From Micromonospora sp. WMMD961 (GTDB taxonomy: Bacteria; Actinomycetota; Actinomycetes; Mycobacteriales; Micromonosporaceae): a DNA stretch of 64,000 bases. The stretch lies in contig NZ_JARUBJ010000002.1 of NCBI RefSeq assembly GCF_029626145.1, forward strand, positions 3,631,501 through 3,695,500. The letters run 5' to 3'. How positions within the stretch are numbered: position 1 is the first letter of the stretch; each line of letters starts with the position of its first letter. This document shows positions 17,772 through 26,834 of this stretch, in pieces. The position numbers were made by a program, and so were the translations under genes. Below the pieces are notes generated by a model. It was not told the origin of the DNA. It saw only the letters and a program-made list of their open reading frames with translations, and did not search any database.

Positions 17772-18641
17772 TTACCAGGAGCCGGCGGTGGGGCCGGCCG
17801 AACCGCCCCGACGGCGCAGGTACTTCTCGAACTCCTGGGCGATCTCGTCACCGGTCAACGGGGTGATGCCCTCGTCGCCGACGCGTTCCTCCAGCTCGCG
17901 AACATATTCGCCCAGCTCGGCGTCCTGCTCGGCGGCGCTGCGCACCCGCTGCTCCCACTCGGCGGACTCCTCGGCCAGGTCGGCCATCGGCACCGGCAGG
18001 TCGACGACCTCCTCGACCCGGTGCAGCAGGGCGAGGGTGGCCTTCGGGCAGGGCGGGTTGTTGGCGTAGTGCGGCACGTGCACCCAGAACGAGACGGCGT
18101 CCACCTCGGCGCGGGAGCAGGCGTCGTGCAGCACCCCTACGATGCCGGTCGGACCGTCGTAGCGGGTGGGGGTGAGCTGGTAGCGCTCGGCGGCCTGCGC
18201 GTCGGAGGCACTGCCGCTGATCGGCAGCGGCCGAGTGTACGGAACATCGGCGAGCAACGCCCCGAGCAGCACCACCCGTTCCACCTCGAGGCTGTGGCAG
18301 ATCTCCAACACCTGTTCGCAGAACGTCCGCCAGCGCATGCTCGGCTCGATGCCGCGGATCAGCACCACGTCACGGTCGGTGCCCTCCGGGCTCGCCACCA
18401 TGAACCGGGTCGTCGGCCACTCCACCCGGCGGGTCTCGCCGTCGGCCATGGTGATGGTGGGTCGGCTGACCTGGAAGTCGTAGAAGTCCTCCGGGTCCAG
18501 CTCGGCGATCTGCCGGGCGTTCCAGACCTGCTCCAGGTGCTCCACGGCGGCGGTGGACGCGTCCGCGGCGTCGTTCCATCCCTCGAAGGCGGCGATGGCC
18601 ACCGGGGACCGCAGCACCGGCAGTCCGTCGAACTCGGTCAC
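17772..18641 (-). CDS. PAC2 family protein
   Basis: 289 residues. PAC2 (proteasome assembly chaperone 2-like) signature segments are present: IAAFEGWNDAADASTAAVEH near the N-terminus, DVVLIRGIEPSMRWRTFCEQ and VVLLGALLADVPYTRPLPI. The C-terminal ~60 residues form an acidic coiled coil. Actinobacterial PAC2 proteins are cytosolic and conserved near mshC and metH; a link to the actinobacterial proteasome is suspected but not shown here. GTG start at 18641; divergent from metH. Confidence 0.92.
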   Translation of the reverse strand: MTEFDGLPVLRSPVAIAAFEGWNDAADASTAAVEHLEQVWNARQIAELDPEDFYDFQVSRPTITMADGETRRVEWPTTRFMVASPEGTDRDVVLIRGIEPSMRWRTFCEQVLEICHSLEVERVVLLGALLADVPYTRPLPISGSASDAQAAERYQLTPTRYDGPTGIVGVLHDACSRAEVDAVSFWVHVPHYANNPPCPKATLALLHRVEEVVDLPVPMADLAEESAEWEQRVRSAAEQDAELGEYVRELEERVGDEGITPLTGDEIAQEFEKYLRRRGGSAGPTAGSW

Positions 18642-18903
18642 GCCGTCACCTCACCCTGCTCGTCGCGGTCGGCGCCGGGATCGCGCCCGGTCGTCGTACC
18701 GTGTGGCACAGCGGCGTCCCTGTTGTCCTTCACGTCCGCCAGCCTACGTGCCGGGCAGGGATGCGGCCCGTCGGCCGCGCCGGTCCACCGGACCGGCGAC
18801 CGGTCATACACGAACGAACCAGACAGCGTGATCCCGGCGACACAATATGGGATCGCGGCCGGAGGACCGCTGGGCGCGGTGGGGACCGCACTAACCTGAA
18901 CGG

Positions 18904-21900
18904 GTGCGGACTTCGTTGATGGATGTGCTGGCCGACCGGATTCTCATCGCCGACGGCGCGATGGGCACGATGCTGCAGGCCGCGGACCTCACGCTCGACG
19001 ACTTCGACGGGCTCGAAGGGTGCAACGAGATCCTCAACGTCACCCGGCCGGACGTGGTGCGCGGCGTGCACGACGCCTACCTGGCCGCCGGCGCGGACTG
19101 CGTCGAGACCAACACGTTCGGGGCCAACCTCGCCAACCTCGCCGAGTACGACATTCCCCAGCGCATCCGGGAGCTGTCCGAGGCGGGTGCCCGCATCGCC
19201 CGGGAGGCCGCGGATGCGGCCAGCACCCCGCAACGGCCCCGGTTCGTGCTCGGCTCGATCGGGCCGGGCACCAAGCTGCCCACCCTCGGGCACACCGACT
19301 ACGCCACCCTGCGCGACGCCTACCAGGAGAACGCCGCAGGTCTGATCGAGGGCGGCGCGGACGCGCTGATCATCGAGACCTGCCAGGACCTGCTCCAGGT
19401 CAAGGCGGCGGTCATCGGGTCGAAGCGGGCGATGACCGAGCTGGGCCGGTCGGTGCCGATCATCTGTCACGTGGCCGTCGAGACCACGGGCACCATGCTG
19501 GTGGGCAGTGAGATCGGTGCGGCCCTGGCCGCCATCGAGCCGCTCGGGGTGGACCTGATCGGGCTCAACTGTTCGACCGGCCCGGCGGAGATGAGCGAGC
19601 ACCTGCGCTACCTGTCGCAGCACTCCCGCATTCCCCTGTCGGTGATGCCGAACGCCGGTCTGCCGGTGCTGACCGCCGACGGGGCGTACTTCCCGCTGAC
19701 CCCGGTGGAGATGGCCGAGGCCCTGGAGCGGTTCGTCACGGACTACAGCGTGGGGCTGGTCGGCGGGTGCTGCGGCACCACGCCGGAGCACATCCGGGTG
19801 TTGTCCGAGCGGCTGCACGGCAGCGTCGCCCCGGCCCGCGAGGCCCGGCACGAGGCGGGTGTCTCCTCGGTGTACCACCCGGTGCCGTTCGCCCAGGACG
19901 CGTCGGTGTTGATGGTGGGGGAGCGTACCAACGCCAACGGTTCGAAGGCGTTCCGCGAGGCGATGCTCGCCGGCGACTGGCGGGCCTGTGTGGAGATCGC
20001 CCGCAGTCAGGCCCGGGACGGGTCGCACCTGCTCGACCTCTGCGTGGACTACGTCGGCCGCGACGGCACGCGGGACATGCGCGAGCTGGCCGGCCGGTTC
20101 GCCACCGCGTCCACCCTGCCGATCATGTTGGACTCCACCGAGCCGGCCGTCGTCGAGGCCGGGCTGGAGATGCTCGGTGGCCGGTGCGTGGTCAACTCGG
20201 TGAACTTCGAGGACGGTGACGGCCCCGACTCCCGCTACGCGCGGGTGATGCCGATCGTCCGGGAGCACGGCGCGGCGGTGGTGGCGCTGCTCATCGACGA
20301 GGAGGGGCAGGCCCGTACCCAGGAGTGGAAGGTGCGGGTCGCGGCGCGGCTGATCGACGACCTGACCGGCCGGTGGGGCATGGACCGCGCCGACATCCTG
20401 ATCGACGCGCTGACTTTCCCGATCGCCACCGGGCAGGAGGAGACCCGTCGCGACGGCCTGGAGACCATCGAGGCGATCCGGGAGATCGCCCGCCGCTACC
20501 CGGGGGTCAACTTCACGCTGGGCATCTCGAACATCTCCTTCGGCCTCAACCCGGCGGCCCGGCAGGTGCTCAACTCGGTGTTCCTGCACGAGTGCGTGCA
20601 GGCCGGCCTGACCTCGGCGATCGTGCACGCCAGCAAGATCCTGCCGATGTCGAAGATCCCCGACGAGCAGCGCGAGGTCGCCCTGGACCTGGTCTACGAC
20701 CGGCGCCGCGAGGGATACGACCCGGTGCAGCGCTTCCTCGAACTCTTCGAGGGTGTGGACGTGACCAGTGCCCGGGCCAGCCGGGCGCAGGAGTTGGCGG
20801 CGCTGCCGCTGGACGAGCGGCTCAAGCGGCGGATCATCGACGGTGAGCGCAACGGCCTGGAGGCCGACCTGGACGACGCGATGGCCGGTGGCCGTTCCCC
20901 CCTGTCGATCATCAACGACATCCTGCTGGACGGCATGAAGGTCGTCGGCGAGTTGTTCGGCTCCGGCCAGATGCAGTTGCCGTTCGTGCTCCAGTCCGCC
21001 GAGGTGATGAAGACCGCGGTGGCCTATCTGGAGCCGCACATGGAGACCACGGAGGACGGCGGCAAGGGCCGCATCGTGCTCGCCACCGTGCGCGGCGACG
21101 TGCACGACATCGGCAAGAACCTGGTCGACATCATCCTGTCGAACAACGGCTACGAGGTGGTGAACATCGGCATCAAGCAGCCGATCAACGCCATCCTCGA
21201 CGCCGCCGAGCAGCACCGCGCCGACGCGATCGGCATGTCCGGGCTGCTGGTCAAGAGCACGGTCATCATGAAGGAAAATCTGGCCGAGATGGCCACCCGC
21301 GGGGTCGCGGAGCGCTGGCCCGTCCTGCTCGGAGGTGCGGCGCTGACCCGCGCGTACGTCGAGGACGACCTGCGGTCGATGTTCCCCGGCCAGGTGCACT
21401 ACGCGCGGGACGCGTTCGAGGGCCTGTCCCTGATGGACAAGGTGATGACCGCCAAGCGCGGCGGCGCGCCCGTGATCGACCCGGAGCGGGAGGCCGCCCT
21501 CGCGGCCCGCCGCGCCCGCCGGGAACGGCAGCGGACGATGGTCACGGAGTCACTGCCGGAGCTGCACGACTCCTCGGTCCGCTCCGACGTGGCAGTGGAC
21601 GTGGAGGTGCCCAGCCCGCCGTTCTTCGGCACCCGGGTGATCAAGGGTGTCCCGATGGCCGACTACGCGGCGTTGCTCGACGAGCGGGCCACGTTCCGCG
21701 GGCAGTGGGGGCTCAACGGGGCCCGGGGCGGCAACGGACCCTCCTACGACGAGCTGGTCGAGACCGAGGGTCGGCCGCGTCTGCGGTACTGGCTGGACCG
21801 GCTGATCGCCGACCAGGTGCTGGAGGCAGCCGTGGTGTACGGCTACTTCCCCGCGTACTCCGAAGGCAACGACCTGGTGGTGCTCGACGAGAACGGGCAC

Positions 21901-22419
21901 GCGGAGCGCGCCCGATTCTCCTTCCCCCGGCAGCGGCAGGAGCGGCGGCTCTGCCTGGCGGACTTCTTCAAGCCCAAGGGCGACCAGCTCGATGTGGTCG
22001 CGTTGCAACTGGTCACCGTCGGGCAACCCGTCAGCGAGTACGCGGCGAAGCTGTTCGCCCGCAACGAGTACCGCGACTACCTGGAGGTGCACGGGTTGTC
22101 GGTGCAGCTCACCGAGGCCCTCGCCGAGTACTGGCACCGGCGTGTCCGGGCCGAGCTGACCCTGCCCGACGGGCGTCCGCTGGGTCACGACGACCCCACG
22201 GACCTGGCGGGCCTGCTGCGCAACGACTACCGGGGCTGCCGGTACGCGTTCGGCTACCCGGCCTGCCCCGACCTGGAGGACCGCGCGAAGATCGTGGACC
22301 TGCTCGGCGCGGACCGGATCGGTGTCGAGTTGTCCGAGGAGTTCCAGCTCATGCCGGAGCAGGCCACCGACGCGATCGTGGTCCACCACCCGGAGGCCAG
22401 TTACTTCAACGCCAAGTAA
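18904..22419 (+). CDS. metH: Cobalamin-dependent methionine synthase MetH
   Basis: 1171 residues with all four modules. The homocysteine domain (1-310) has the zinc Cys residues (IGLNCSTGP, VGGCCGTTP). The pterin (methyl-tetrahydrofolate) domain (about 330-610) contains ITNANGSK-like VGERTNANGSKAF. The B12 cap and binding domains follow, with the cobalt-ligand motif Asp732-x-His734-x-x-Gly737 (GDVHDIGKN). The reactivation domain (about 880-1171) contains GYFPAY and YRGCRYAFGYPACPDL. It methylates homocysteine to methionine. No cobalamin riboswitch was seen in the 262 nt upstream. The accessory island begins about 30 nt after its stop. Confidence 0.97.
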   Translation: MRTSLMDVLADRILIADGAMGTMLQAADLTLDDFDGLEGCNEILNVTRPDVVRGVHDAYLAAGADCVETNTFGANLANLAEYDIPQRIRELSEAGARIAREAADAASTPQRPRFVLGSIGPGTKLPTLGHTDYATLRDAYQENAAGLIEGGADALIIETCQDLLQVKAAVIGSKRAMTELGRSVPIICHVAVETTGTMLVGSEIGAALAAIEPLGVDLIGLNCSTGPAEMSEHLRYLSQHSRIPLSVMPNAGLPVLTADGAYFPLTPVEMAEALERFVTDYSVGLVGGCCGTTPEHIRVLSERLHGSVAPAREARHEAGVSSVYHPVPFAQDASVLMVGERTNANGSKAFREAMLAGDWRACVEIARSQARDGSHLLDLCVDYVGRDGTRDMRELAGRFATASTLPIMLDSTEPAVVEAGLEMLGGRCVVNSVNFEDGDGPDSRYARVMPIVREHGAAVVALLIDEEGQARTQEWKVRVAARLIDDLTGRWGMDRADILIDALTFPIATGQEETRRDGLETIEAIREIARRYPGVNFTLGISNISFGLNPAARQVLNSVFLHECVQAGLTSAIVHASKILPMSKIPDEQREVALDLVYDRRREGYDPVQRFLELFEGVDVTSARASRAQELAALPLDERLKRRIIDGERNGLEADLDDAMAGGRSPLSIINDILLDGMKVVGELFGSGQMQLPFVLQSAEVMKTAVAYLEPHMETTEDGGKGRIVLATVRGDVHDIGKNLVDIILSNNGYEVVNIGIKQPINAILDAAEQHRADAIGMSGLLVKSTVIMKENLAEMATRGVAERWPVLLGGAALTRAYVEDDLRSMFPGQVHYARDAFEGLSLMDKVMTAKRGGAPVIDPEREAALAARRARRERQRTMVTESLPELHDSSVRSDVAVDVEVPSPPFFGTRVIKGVPMADYAALLDERATFRGQWGLNGARGGNGPSYDELVETEGRPRLRYWLDRLIADQVLEAAVVYGYFPAYSEGNDLVVLDENGHAERARFSFPRQRQERRLCLADFFKPKGDQLDVVALQLVTVGQPVSEYAAKLFARNEYRDYLEVHGLSVQLTEALAEYWHRRVRAELTLPDGRPLGHDDPTDLAGLLRNDYRGCRYAFGYPACPDLEDRAKIVDLLGADRIGVELSEEFQLMPEQATDAIVVHHPEASYFNAK

Positions 22420-22445
22420 CGGGTGCAGGTGCCCTGACCTGCGCC

Positions 22446-22502
22446 TGAGGCTGTCAGGAAGGCCGTTGAACCATGATCATGCCGTCTCCAGGCCGTCAAC
22501 GG
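22446..22502. repeat. Left att-like direct repeat of the island
   Basis: The segment 22471-22502 matches 32121-32152 at 28 of 32 positions (shared blocks GATCATGCCGT and TCCAGGCCGTCA), and weaker similarity reaches back to about 22446. It overlaps the 3' end of the integrase remnant, so on the minus strand both copies spell DGLETA and a stop. Such overlap is common for att sites of tyrosine-recombinase elements. It starts just after metH. Confidence 0.6.
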
Positions 22503-22915
22503 CTTCCGGGCCGTCCTTAGCGGCCTGGTCCTCGCCGAAGGCGGTGTCGATGGCGCGGCGCGTCCGGTCCTCGCTGGTCGGTAGGAGATGCGTGTAGGTC
22601 CGCAGGGTGAACCCGGGGTCGGCGTGGCCGAGGTAGGTCGACAGGGCCTTGATGCTCTCGCCGGCGTCCAGGAGGACCGAGGCGTAGGTATGCCTCAGGA
22701 CGTGCATGCCGTTGCGGCGGTCGTCGGGGATGCCGGTGGCCCGGATCGCCGGCTTCCAGACAGCGGGGTTGAACTTCGAGCGACTGAGCGGCAGGCCGTC
22801 AGCGGTGGTCAGGTAGAGCGTGACGGTCGTGGGGTCGCCGGTCAGGTTCCCCACGGCAAGGTGACCTCTACGGGCGCGTACTGCTTGGCGTGGTCGCCCA
22901 AGGCGGCCCTTGACG
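22477..22915 (-). pseudogene. Tyrosine integrase, C-terminal remnant (frameshifted)
   Basis: The minus strand encodes the catalytic end of a phage/ICE-type tyrosine recombinase: HVLRHTYAS (box II His and Arg), STYLGHADPG (the second His) and FTLRTYTHL with the nucleophile Tyr, ending in DGLETA-stop. Upstream similarity (GDHAKQYAPVEVTLPWG) continues only in another frame, with the shift at the GGGG near 22849-22852. Beyond about 22915 no integrase sequence is seen, so the arm-binding and core-binding domains and first catalytic Arg are missing. It cannot be active. It is the relic of whatever once moved the island. Confidence 0.85.
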
Positions 22916-23217
22916 GGCCGCACGCGCGCCGCCTGGGCGCGCGCCGGCCGCTGCCGCTCTGCGGCCGTCACGCCGGATGCCCGGCGGCCAGCGCGGAGAG
23001 CGGGGAGCCCGACCCGCCAGCGTCCGTCCGAGCCGTCAAGGTCCGCTTGACGTGGCGGGCCGGGCGGAGGCCCGCTCCCCAGGAGGGCGGGTCGATGGCA
23101 GACGGGATGGCAGGGTCCGCCGTGGTCGAGGCGTCGACGCCCGGCGGATTCAAGCGCCTTTGAGGATATGGTCAAGGATCGAGGAGTAAGGCAGGCAACC
23201 CGGCAAGGAGAGCGTTC

Positions 23218-23748
23218 GTGCAGCGTCCCGGTCGAGTTCCCACTATCGCGCTGACCGTTGTTGCCACGTTGGGGCTCATCGCTGCGACCGGCTGGTGGGC
23301 CGTGACAAGCTACGTCGATGCCTTCGTCTATCCCGGTGGCCCTTGCTCAGACGCAGAAGCACAGCTGACGGATGAGCTCAGGTCCGATCCCATGCTGGTT
23401 CAAGCTTTCCCAGATTCGAAGCTGCAGACGGCGGACAGTTTCGAACCCTGCAGGGGGTGGGGTAGCAACTACTGGGGCGGGGCGTTCGTCACTCGCTCCT
23501 ATACGAAGACGCTCCCGCCAGGGGACACCGCCGTCGAAGGCTTCTACGCCTCATTGGGCAATGCCAACGGCTGGCACATGACCCTTGACGGCACAAGCCG
23601 AAGCGTCTGCGGAAAGAAAAATTTCGGCGGCCAGGTGGTCACCTTCAACCTGAAGTTTCAGCGATCGTCACCGGCTTTATCCACGGGCTACACAGCCAGC
23701 TTGCTCTACGCAGGGCAGCGACAGCCGGTGAACGAATGCCGTGAGTGA
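23218..23748 (+). CDS. Membrane-anchored hypothetical protein (island cargo)
   Basis: 176 residues. One N-terminal membrane helix (about 8-32, IALTVVATLGLIAATGWWAV), then an extracytoplasmic domain with four Cys (PCSDAE, EPCRGW, SVCGKK, NECRE), enough for two disulfides. AAGGAG lies 7 nt before the GTG. Codon use is less GC-rich than that of core genes, suggesting transfer. Its last codons and stop lie inside repeat copy D, and an IS630-type element is inserted right after the stop. No family recognised. Confidence 0.75.
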   Translation: MQRPGRVPTIALTVVATLGLIAATGWWAVTSYVDAFVYPGGPCSDAEAQLTDELRSDPMLVQAFPDSKLQTADSFEPCRGWGSNYWGGAFVTRSYTKTLPPGDTAVEGFYASLGNANGWHMTLDGTSRSVCGKKNFGGQVVTFNLKFQRSSPALSTGYTASLLYAGQRQPVNECRE

Positions 23749-23751
23749 CTA
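23745..23751 (+). repeat. Island repeat, copy D, left fragment
   Basis: GTGACTA, the start of the 17-nt head GTGACTAGCTGAGTGAC; the rest of the copy continues at 26104 on the far side of the inserted element. The final TA is the left copy of the IS target duplication. Confidence 0.7.
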
Positions 23752-23793
23752 GTGTCGCGTGTCTGATTTTCTTTGACGGTTAAGATCATCGTC

Positions 23794-24117
23794 GTGAGCA
23801 GTGACTTCGCGTTCTGGAGAGTCGGCGAGGGTAACCCCGGCGATATCTACGATGGCTTGGCTGACGGGGTCACCGACGCGCTCGAGCCGCACTCCGACGT
23901 CTCATGGTTCCGCAGCGAGCTGCTGTCGCGCTGGCCCGACCTGGTGGACGTCCTTGAGCCGACTGAGTACGACCTTCTTGACGCGCCCGAAGACGCTGCG
24001 AAGTACGTGCTGCTCACCCTTCCGGTGAGCATGCTTGGCCATCTTGACGGCATCTTCGAGCTGGCTCGGCAGTACAAGTTACGCGGCTACAGCGGCGTAG
24101 CCGGCGAAGCGTTCTAA
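23794..24117 (+). CDS. Passenger protein of the IS630-type element
   Basis: 107 residues from GTG 23794 (a TTG at 23773, inside the terminal repeat, would add seven). The opening SSDFAFWRVGEGNPGDIYDG and the segment YVLLTLPVSMLGHLDGIFEL recall small immunity-like or phage-associated proteins that begin xxYDFxFW, a weak impression only. It lies inside the element's ends, so it is carried by it. Before the nested insertion its stop was TAG within CTAG, overlapping the transposase stop on the other strand; the IS5-type element inserted at that TA and turned both stops into TAA, leaving both genes intact. Confidence 0.6.
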   Translation: MSSDFAFWRVGEGNPGDIYDGLADGVTDALEPHSDVSWFRSELLSRWPDLVDVLEPTEYDLLDAPEDAAKYVLLTLPVSMLGHLDGIFELARQYKLRGYSGVAGEAF

Positions 24118-24993
24118 AGGATGTCTCGTAACTCGGTGAAGGCGTTGCCGGTCAACGGTGTCGGTGTCACCGGAGCAGGATGATGTTGTGGAGATTGGCG
24201 ATGCCGGAAGCGGTGTCGGCCAATGTGTGGGCGGCTCGTCGGTAGTCCCGCAGGATCTTGAAGGTCTTTATCCGGGCCAGGGCGTGTTCGACCTGCGCGC
24301 GGACCTTGCGGTGTTGCCTGTTCAGCTCCTTCTTCCAGTCGGGTAGTTCGCTGCCGTCGGCCGGTTTGCGGTACGGGATGATCACCTCGGGGTTGCCGCG
24401 GTAGGCGCCGTCGGCCATGACCGGTCTACCTGCCAGTTTCTGGTCGATACCCGAGGTGCGGTAGACGATGGTGTCGTTGCGGTTGCCGGGCTGTGGGTCA
24501 CCGAGGGCCACGACGAGGCGGGTGTGGGCGTCGATGGCGACCTGCAGATTCGTGCTGTAGCGGTAGTTCTTACTCTGGGCGGCCAGCCGGTGGTCCCGGG
24601 TCGGGATCAGGGTGCCGTCGACGATCGCGATCTGGTCGACCCGGCGCCGACGCACAGGGGCCAGGGCGAGCAGCGGGCCGAGGGTGTCGATCACCCGGTG
24701 CGCGGCCGAGTGCGACACCCCGAACAGCGGACCGATCTGCCGCATGGTCAGGTTCGTGCGCCAGTACGCGGCCACCAGCAACACCCGATCAGCGAGGTCA
24801 AGTGACCACTGCCGACCCGGCCGGCCATCAGCGATCGCGTCCCCGCCACGTTCGGCGACCAGCCTGACCAGCCTGCGGAACTGGACGGGCTGCAACCCGG
24901 TGAACGGGAAGATCCACTCCGAGCGGGCCGCTGAGATCACCTGCACCCCGACATGATCCACCATGGACCATCACAGAGTTACGAGACATCCCT
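24117..24993. mobile_element. IS5-family element (IS427-like group), copy 1
   Basis: 877 bp bounded by AAGGATGTCTCGTAACTC and its near complement, flanked by TA on each side (24115-24116 and 24994-24995). A TA duplication with this transposase type suggests the IS427-like group. Inserted at the TA of the CTAG shared by the passenger and IS630 transposase stops. A second copy in opposite orientation lies at 28462-29349. Confidence 0.88.
24167..24964 (-). CDS. IS5-family DDE transposase, copy 1
   Basis: 265 residues, apparently complete. An N-terminal helix-turn-helix (LTMRQIGPLFGVSHSAAHRV) is followed by a DDE_Tnp_4-type catalytic domain: first Asp in IAIVDGTLIP, second in RPVMADGAYRG, and Glu in VRAQVEHALARIK. 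Closely related to the transposase at 28499-29299 but not identical along its length, so the two copies did not arise by a recent duplication here. ATG 24964. Likely functional as a protein. Confidence 0.92.
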   Translation of the reverse strand: MVDHVGVQVISAARSEWIFPFTGLQPVQFRRLVRLVAERGGDAIADGRPGRQWSLDLADRVLLVAAYWRTNLTMRQIGPLFGVSHSAAHRVIDTLGPLLALAPVRRRRVDQIAIVDGTLIPTRDHRLAAQSKNYRYSTNLQVAIDAHTRLVVALGDPQPGNRNDTIVYRTSGIDQKLAGRPVMADGAYRGNPEVIIPYRKPADGSELPDWKKELNRQHRKVRAQVEHALARIKTFKILRDYRRAAHTLADTASGIANLHNIILLR

Positions 24994-26033
24994 TAGGTGG
25001 TTTTGGCCAGGATCTGGTCGGCGGTTTTGGACCAGCCAAATGGCTGGCAGCGCTGGTTGTAGCCGTCGATGAACTTGCGGATCGCGCCGATCAGGTCGGG
25101 CACGCTGGCGAAACTGCCGCGACGGATGGCCTGACGGGTGATGATCCCGAAGAAGATCTCGACCATGTTCATCCAGGACGCGCTGGTCGGGGTGAAATGC
25201 ATGGTGATGCGTGGATTCTTCACGAGCCAGGCTTTGACGTTCGGGTGGTTGTGAGTGGCGTAGTTGTCGGCCACAACGTGCAGCTTGACCTGCGGATGCG
25301 CCTTGGCGACCTGCTTGAGGAATGCGAGGAACTCGGTGTTGCGGTGCCGGTCGTAGCAGGCGTCCGCGGTGATCTTCCCGGTAGCTACCTCCAAAGCGGC
25401 GAACAGCGTCGTGGTGCCGTGCCGACGGTAGTCGTGGGTGCGACGTTCGGCCTGCTCGAAGCGCATCGGCAGTAGCGGGGCGGTCCGGTCGAGGGCCTGA
25501 ATCTGCGACTTCTCATCGACGCAGACCACGACCGCGTTCGCCGGCGGGTCCAGATACAGGCCGACGACGTCACGGATCTTCGCCTCGAGCTGGGGGTCAG
25601 TGGAGAACTTGAACGTCTCGACCCGATGCGGTTGCAGGTCCCAGGCTCGCCAGATCCGGGCGATCTCGGCGAAGCTGACCGGCATACCGGTCTTGCTCAG
25701 ATGCTCGGCCAGCAGCCGTGCTGACCAGTGCGTTACCGCTAGTTCCGCCGGTGGTGGGTTCAGCGTGGACACGATCACCGCCGGCTCGTCGATCACCGGC
25801 GGGCGCCCGGAGCGTGGCAGGTCCGTCAAAGCATCGATCCCACCGTTCTCATACCGGGCCCGCCACGCGATCACTGTCTGCCGGGTCATCCCGACCCGCC
25901 GGCCGATCTCGGTGTTCGGCAGCCCTTCCGCGGCCAGCAACACCATCTGAGCCCGCTGCACATGCCCGGCCGCAGCCGTTGACGACCGCGTCAACTCCCG
26001 CAGGCGGGCACCGTCACCAGTGCGCAGGACCAA
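24993..26033 (-). CDS. IS630-family DDE transposase
   Basis: 346 residues. N-terminal helix-turn-helix pair (NTEIGRRVGMTRQTVIAWRA), then the catalytic domain with Asp in VVCVDEKSQIQ, Asp in LHVVADNYATH and Glu in NMVEIFFGI: a complete D-D-E triad. The start is uncertain: TTG 26033 is the first plausible codon and an in-frame stop lies shortly upstream. Its stop was altered from TAG to TAA by the nested IS5-type insertion without shortening the protein, so activity may persist, though the element is now split by 877 bp. Confidence 0.9.
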   Translation of the reverse strand: MVLRTGDGARLRELTRSSTAAAGHVQRAQMVLLAAEGLPNTEIGRRVGMTRQTVIAWRARYENGGIDALTDLPRSGRPPVIDEPAVIVSTLNPPPAELAVTHWSARLLAEHLSKTGMPVSFAEIARIWRAWDLQPHRVETFKFSTDPQLEAKIRDVVGLYLDPPANAVVVCVDEKSQIQALDRTAPLLPMRFEQAERRTHDYRRHGTTTLFAALEVATGKITADACYDRHRNTEFLAFLKQVAKAHPQVKLHVVADNYATHNHPNVKAWLVKNPRITMHFTPTSASWMNMVEIFFGIITRQAIRRGSFASVPDLIGAIRKFIDGYNQRCQPFGWSKTADQILAKTT

Positions 26034-26103
26034 CGGAGCGGCAACAGACAGGCCTCATTGTCTCGCAGCAACATCGTCAAATCACTTCAGACACGCGACA
26101 CTA

Positions 26104-26190
26104 GCTGAGTGACAACCACGACGTCCAAGCAGGGACAGCCATGGACGGAAGTGGACTGTCACAGCAGCTCAGGCCCAGCGTCTACGCAGG
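26104..26190 (+). repeat. Island repeat, copy D, main part
   Basis: Completes the head GCTGAGTGAC (26104-26113) and then carries CAGGGACAGCCATGGACGG at 26130-26148, which matches copy F at 16 of 19 positions. GCCCAGCGTCTACGCAGGTC further on may correspond to the GCCCAGAACTTAC tail of copies A and B. The right edge is approximate. Confidence 0.6.
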
Positions 26191-26324
26191 TCAGCCCACC
26201 ACCATCGTTCTTTCACACAGAATGCGGTCGGTTTCCGGCACGCCGTCTCTTGACCGCATTCAAGCATTCAGGGACACCGAGCGCTGGGGTTGGCTAGCGG
26301 ACGAGGCAAGGGCATGATCAGGCG

Positions 26325-26825
26325 ATGATTTCCTGGCCGACATGGGGTGAGTGGTTGGCGACGCTGCCGCCGGATGTCCGCGATTCTGCTGTGTCCCTTG
26401 CGGAGAGGTTCGAGGAGATTGGAGCCCATGAACCGGAGGGGTGGGCTAGGTCGGAGATCAGCGAGAACATTCCGCAGTTGGCTCGGTTCATGGTGTTGCG
26501 CGCCCTGTGGCGAGAGGCGATATCTCCGTGGATGGATGCCAGTGCTCTGAGCGACGTGGCGGCCGCGCGGCGGCTGATTGACGCAGGCGCGGATCCCCAC
26601 GATGTGCTGCTTGTCGCGCGAGCTGGAGCGTACGAGGCGGTCGTCGCCGCAGTGTGCATCCTCGACGAGGGCGGCGACCCGAACGCGCGTGAGAGCGACC
26701 CTGGCTGGCACCTGATCGAGACGGACGCGGAGTGCAACCCGACGGGCCGCGAAATCGGAGGGCTGCATGAGTCTCTGGGGGAGACGGACCCATCCGGCAA
26801 CGAGGGTGCCGACCTGTGGGAGTGA
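26325..26825 (+). CDS. Hypothetical protein with ankyrin-like segment (island cargo)
   Basis: 166 residues, acidic and soluble. The middle (SDVAAARRLIDAGADPHDVL, then YEAVVAAVCILDEGGDPNAR) resembles two ankyrin-type helix-loop-helix units. The N-terminal segment TWGEWLATLPPDVRDSAVSL is helical. No signal peptide and no catalytic motif. ATG at 26325. It is the only gene between repeat copies D and F; its stop lies 9 nt before copy F. Function unknown. Confidence 0.7.
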   Translation: MISWPTWGEWLATLPPDVRDSAVSLAERFEEIGAHEPEGWARSEISENIPQLARFMVLRALWREAISPWMDASALSDVAAARRLIDAGADPHDVLLVARAGAYEAVVAAVCILDEGGDPNARESDPGWHLIETDAECNPTGREIGGLHESLGETDPSGNEGADLWE

Positions 26826-26834
26826 CACGGCTGG

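Larger units (their letters stand above)
23752..26101. mobile_element. IS630-family element with passenger gene, interrupted by an IS5-type element
   Basis: Terminal inverted repeats begin GTGTCGCGTGTCTGA (perfect 15 bp), then an imperfect stretch ending TTTGACG. The element is flanked by TA on both sides (23750-23751 and 26102-26103), the target duplication typical of IS630/Tc1-mariner elements. Removing the nested IS5-type element gives an ancestral length of about 1.47 kb. It encodes a DDE transposase on the minus strand and a convergent passenger gene on the plus strand. The target was inside island repeat copy D. Confidence 0.88.

Noticed and set aside
18642..18903. Possible cobalamin riboswitch before metH
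   Set aside because: No B12-box-like GCCACTG element or matching fold was found in the gap.
18730..21399. An 889-codon minus-strand frame opposite metH
   Set aside because: Antisense shadow of metH caused by high GC; composition is His/Arg/Gly-rich with no recognisable domain.
22588..23163. Plus-strand frames opposite the integrase remnant
   Set aside because: They read antisense to clear integrase motifs and have no domain of their own.
23752..26101. Interpreting the region as a composite transposon
   Set aside because: The IS5-type copy lies inside the IS630-type element; the nested target duplications show successive insertions, not two flanking IS copies mobilising a segment.
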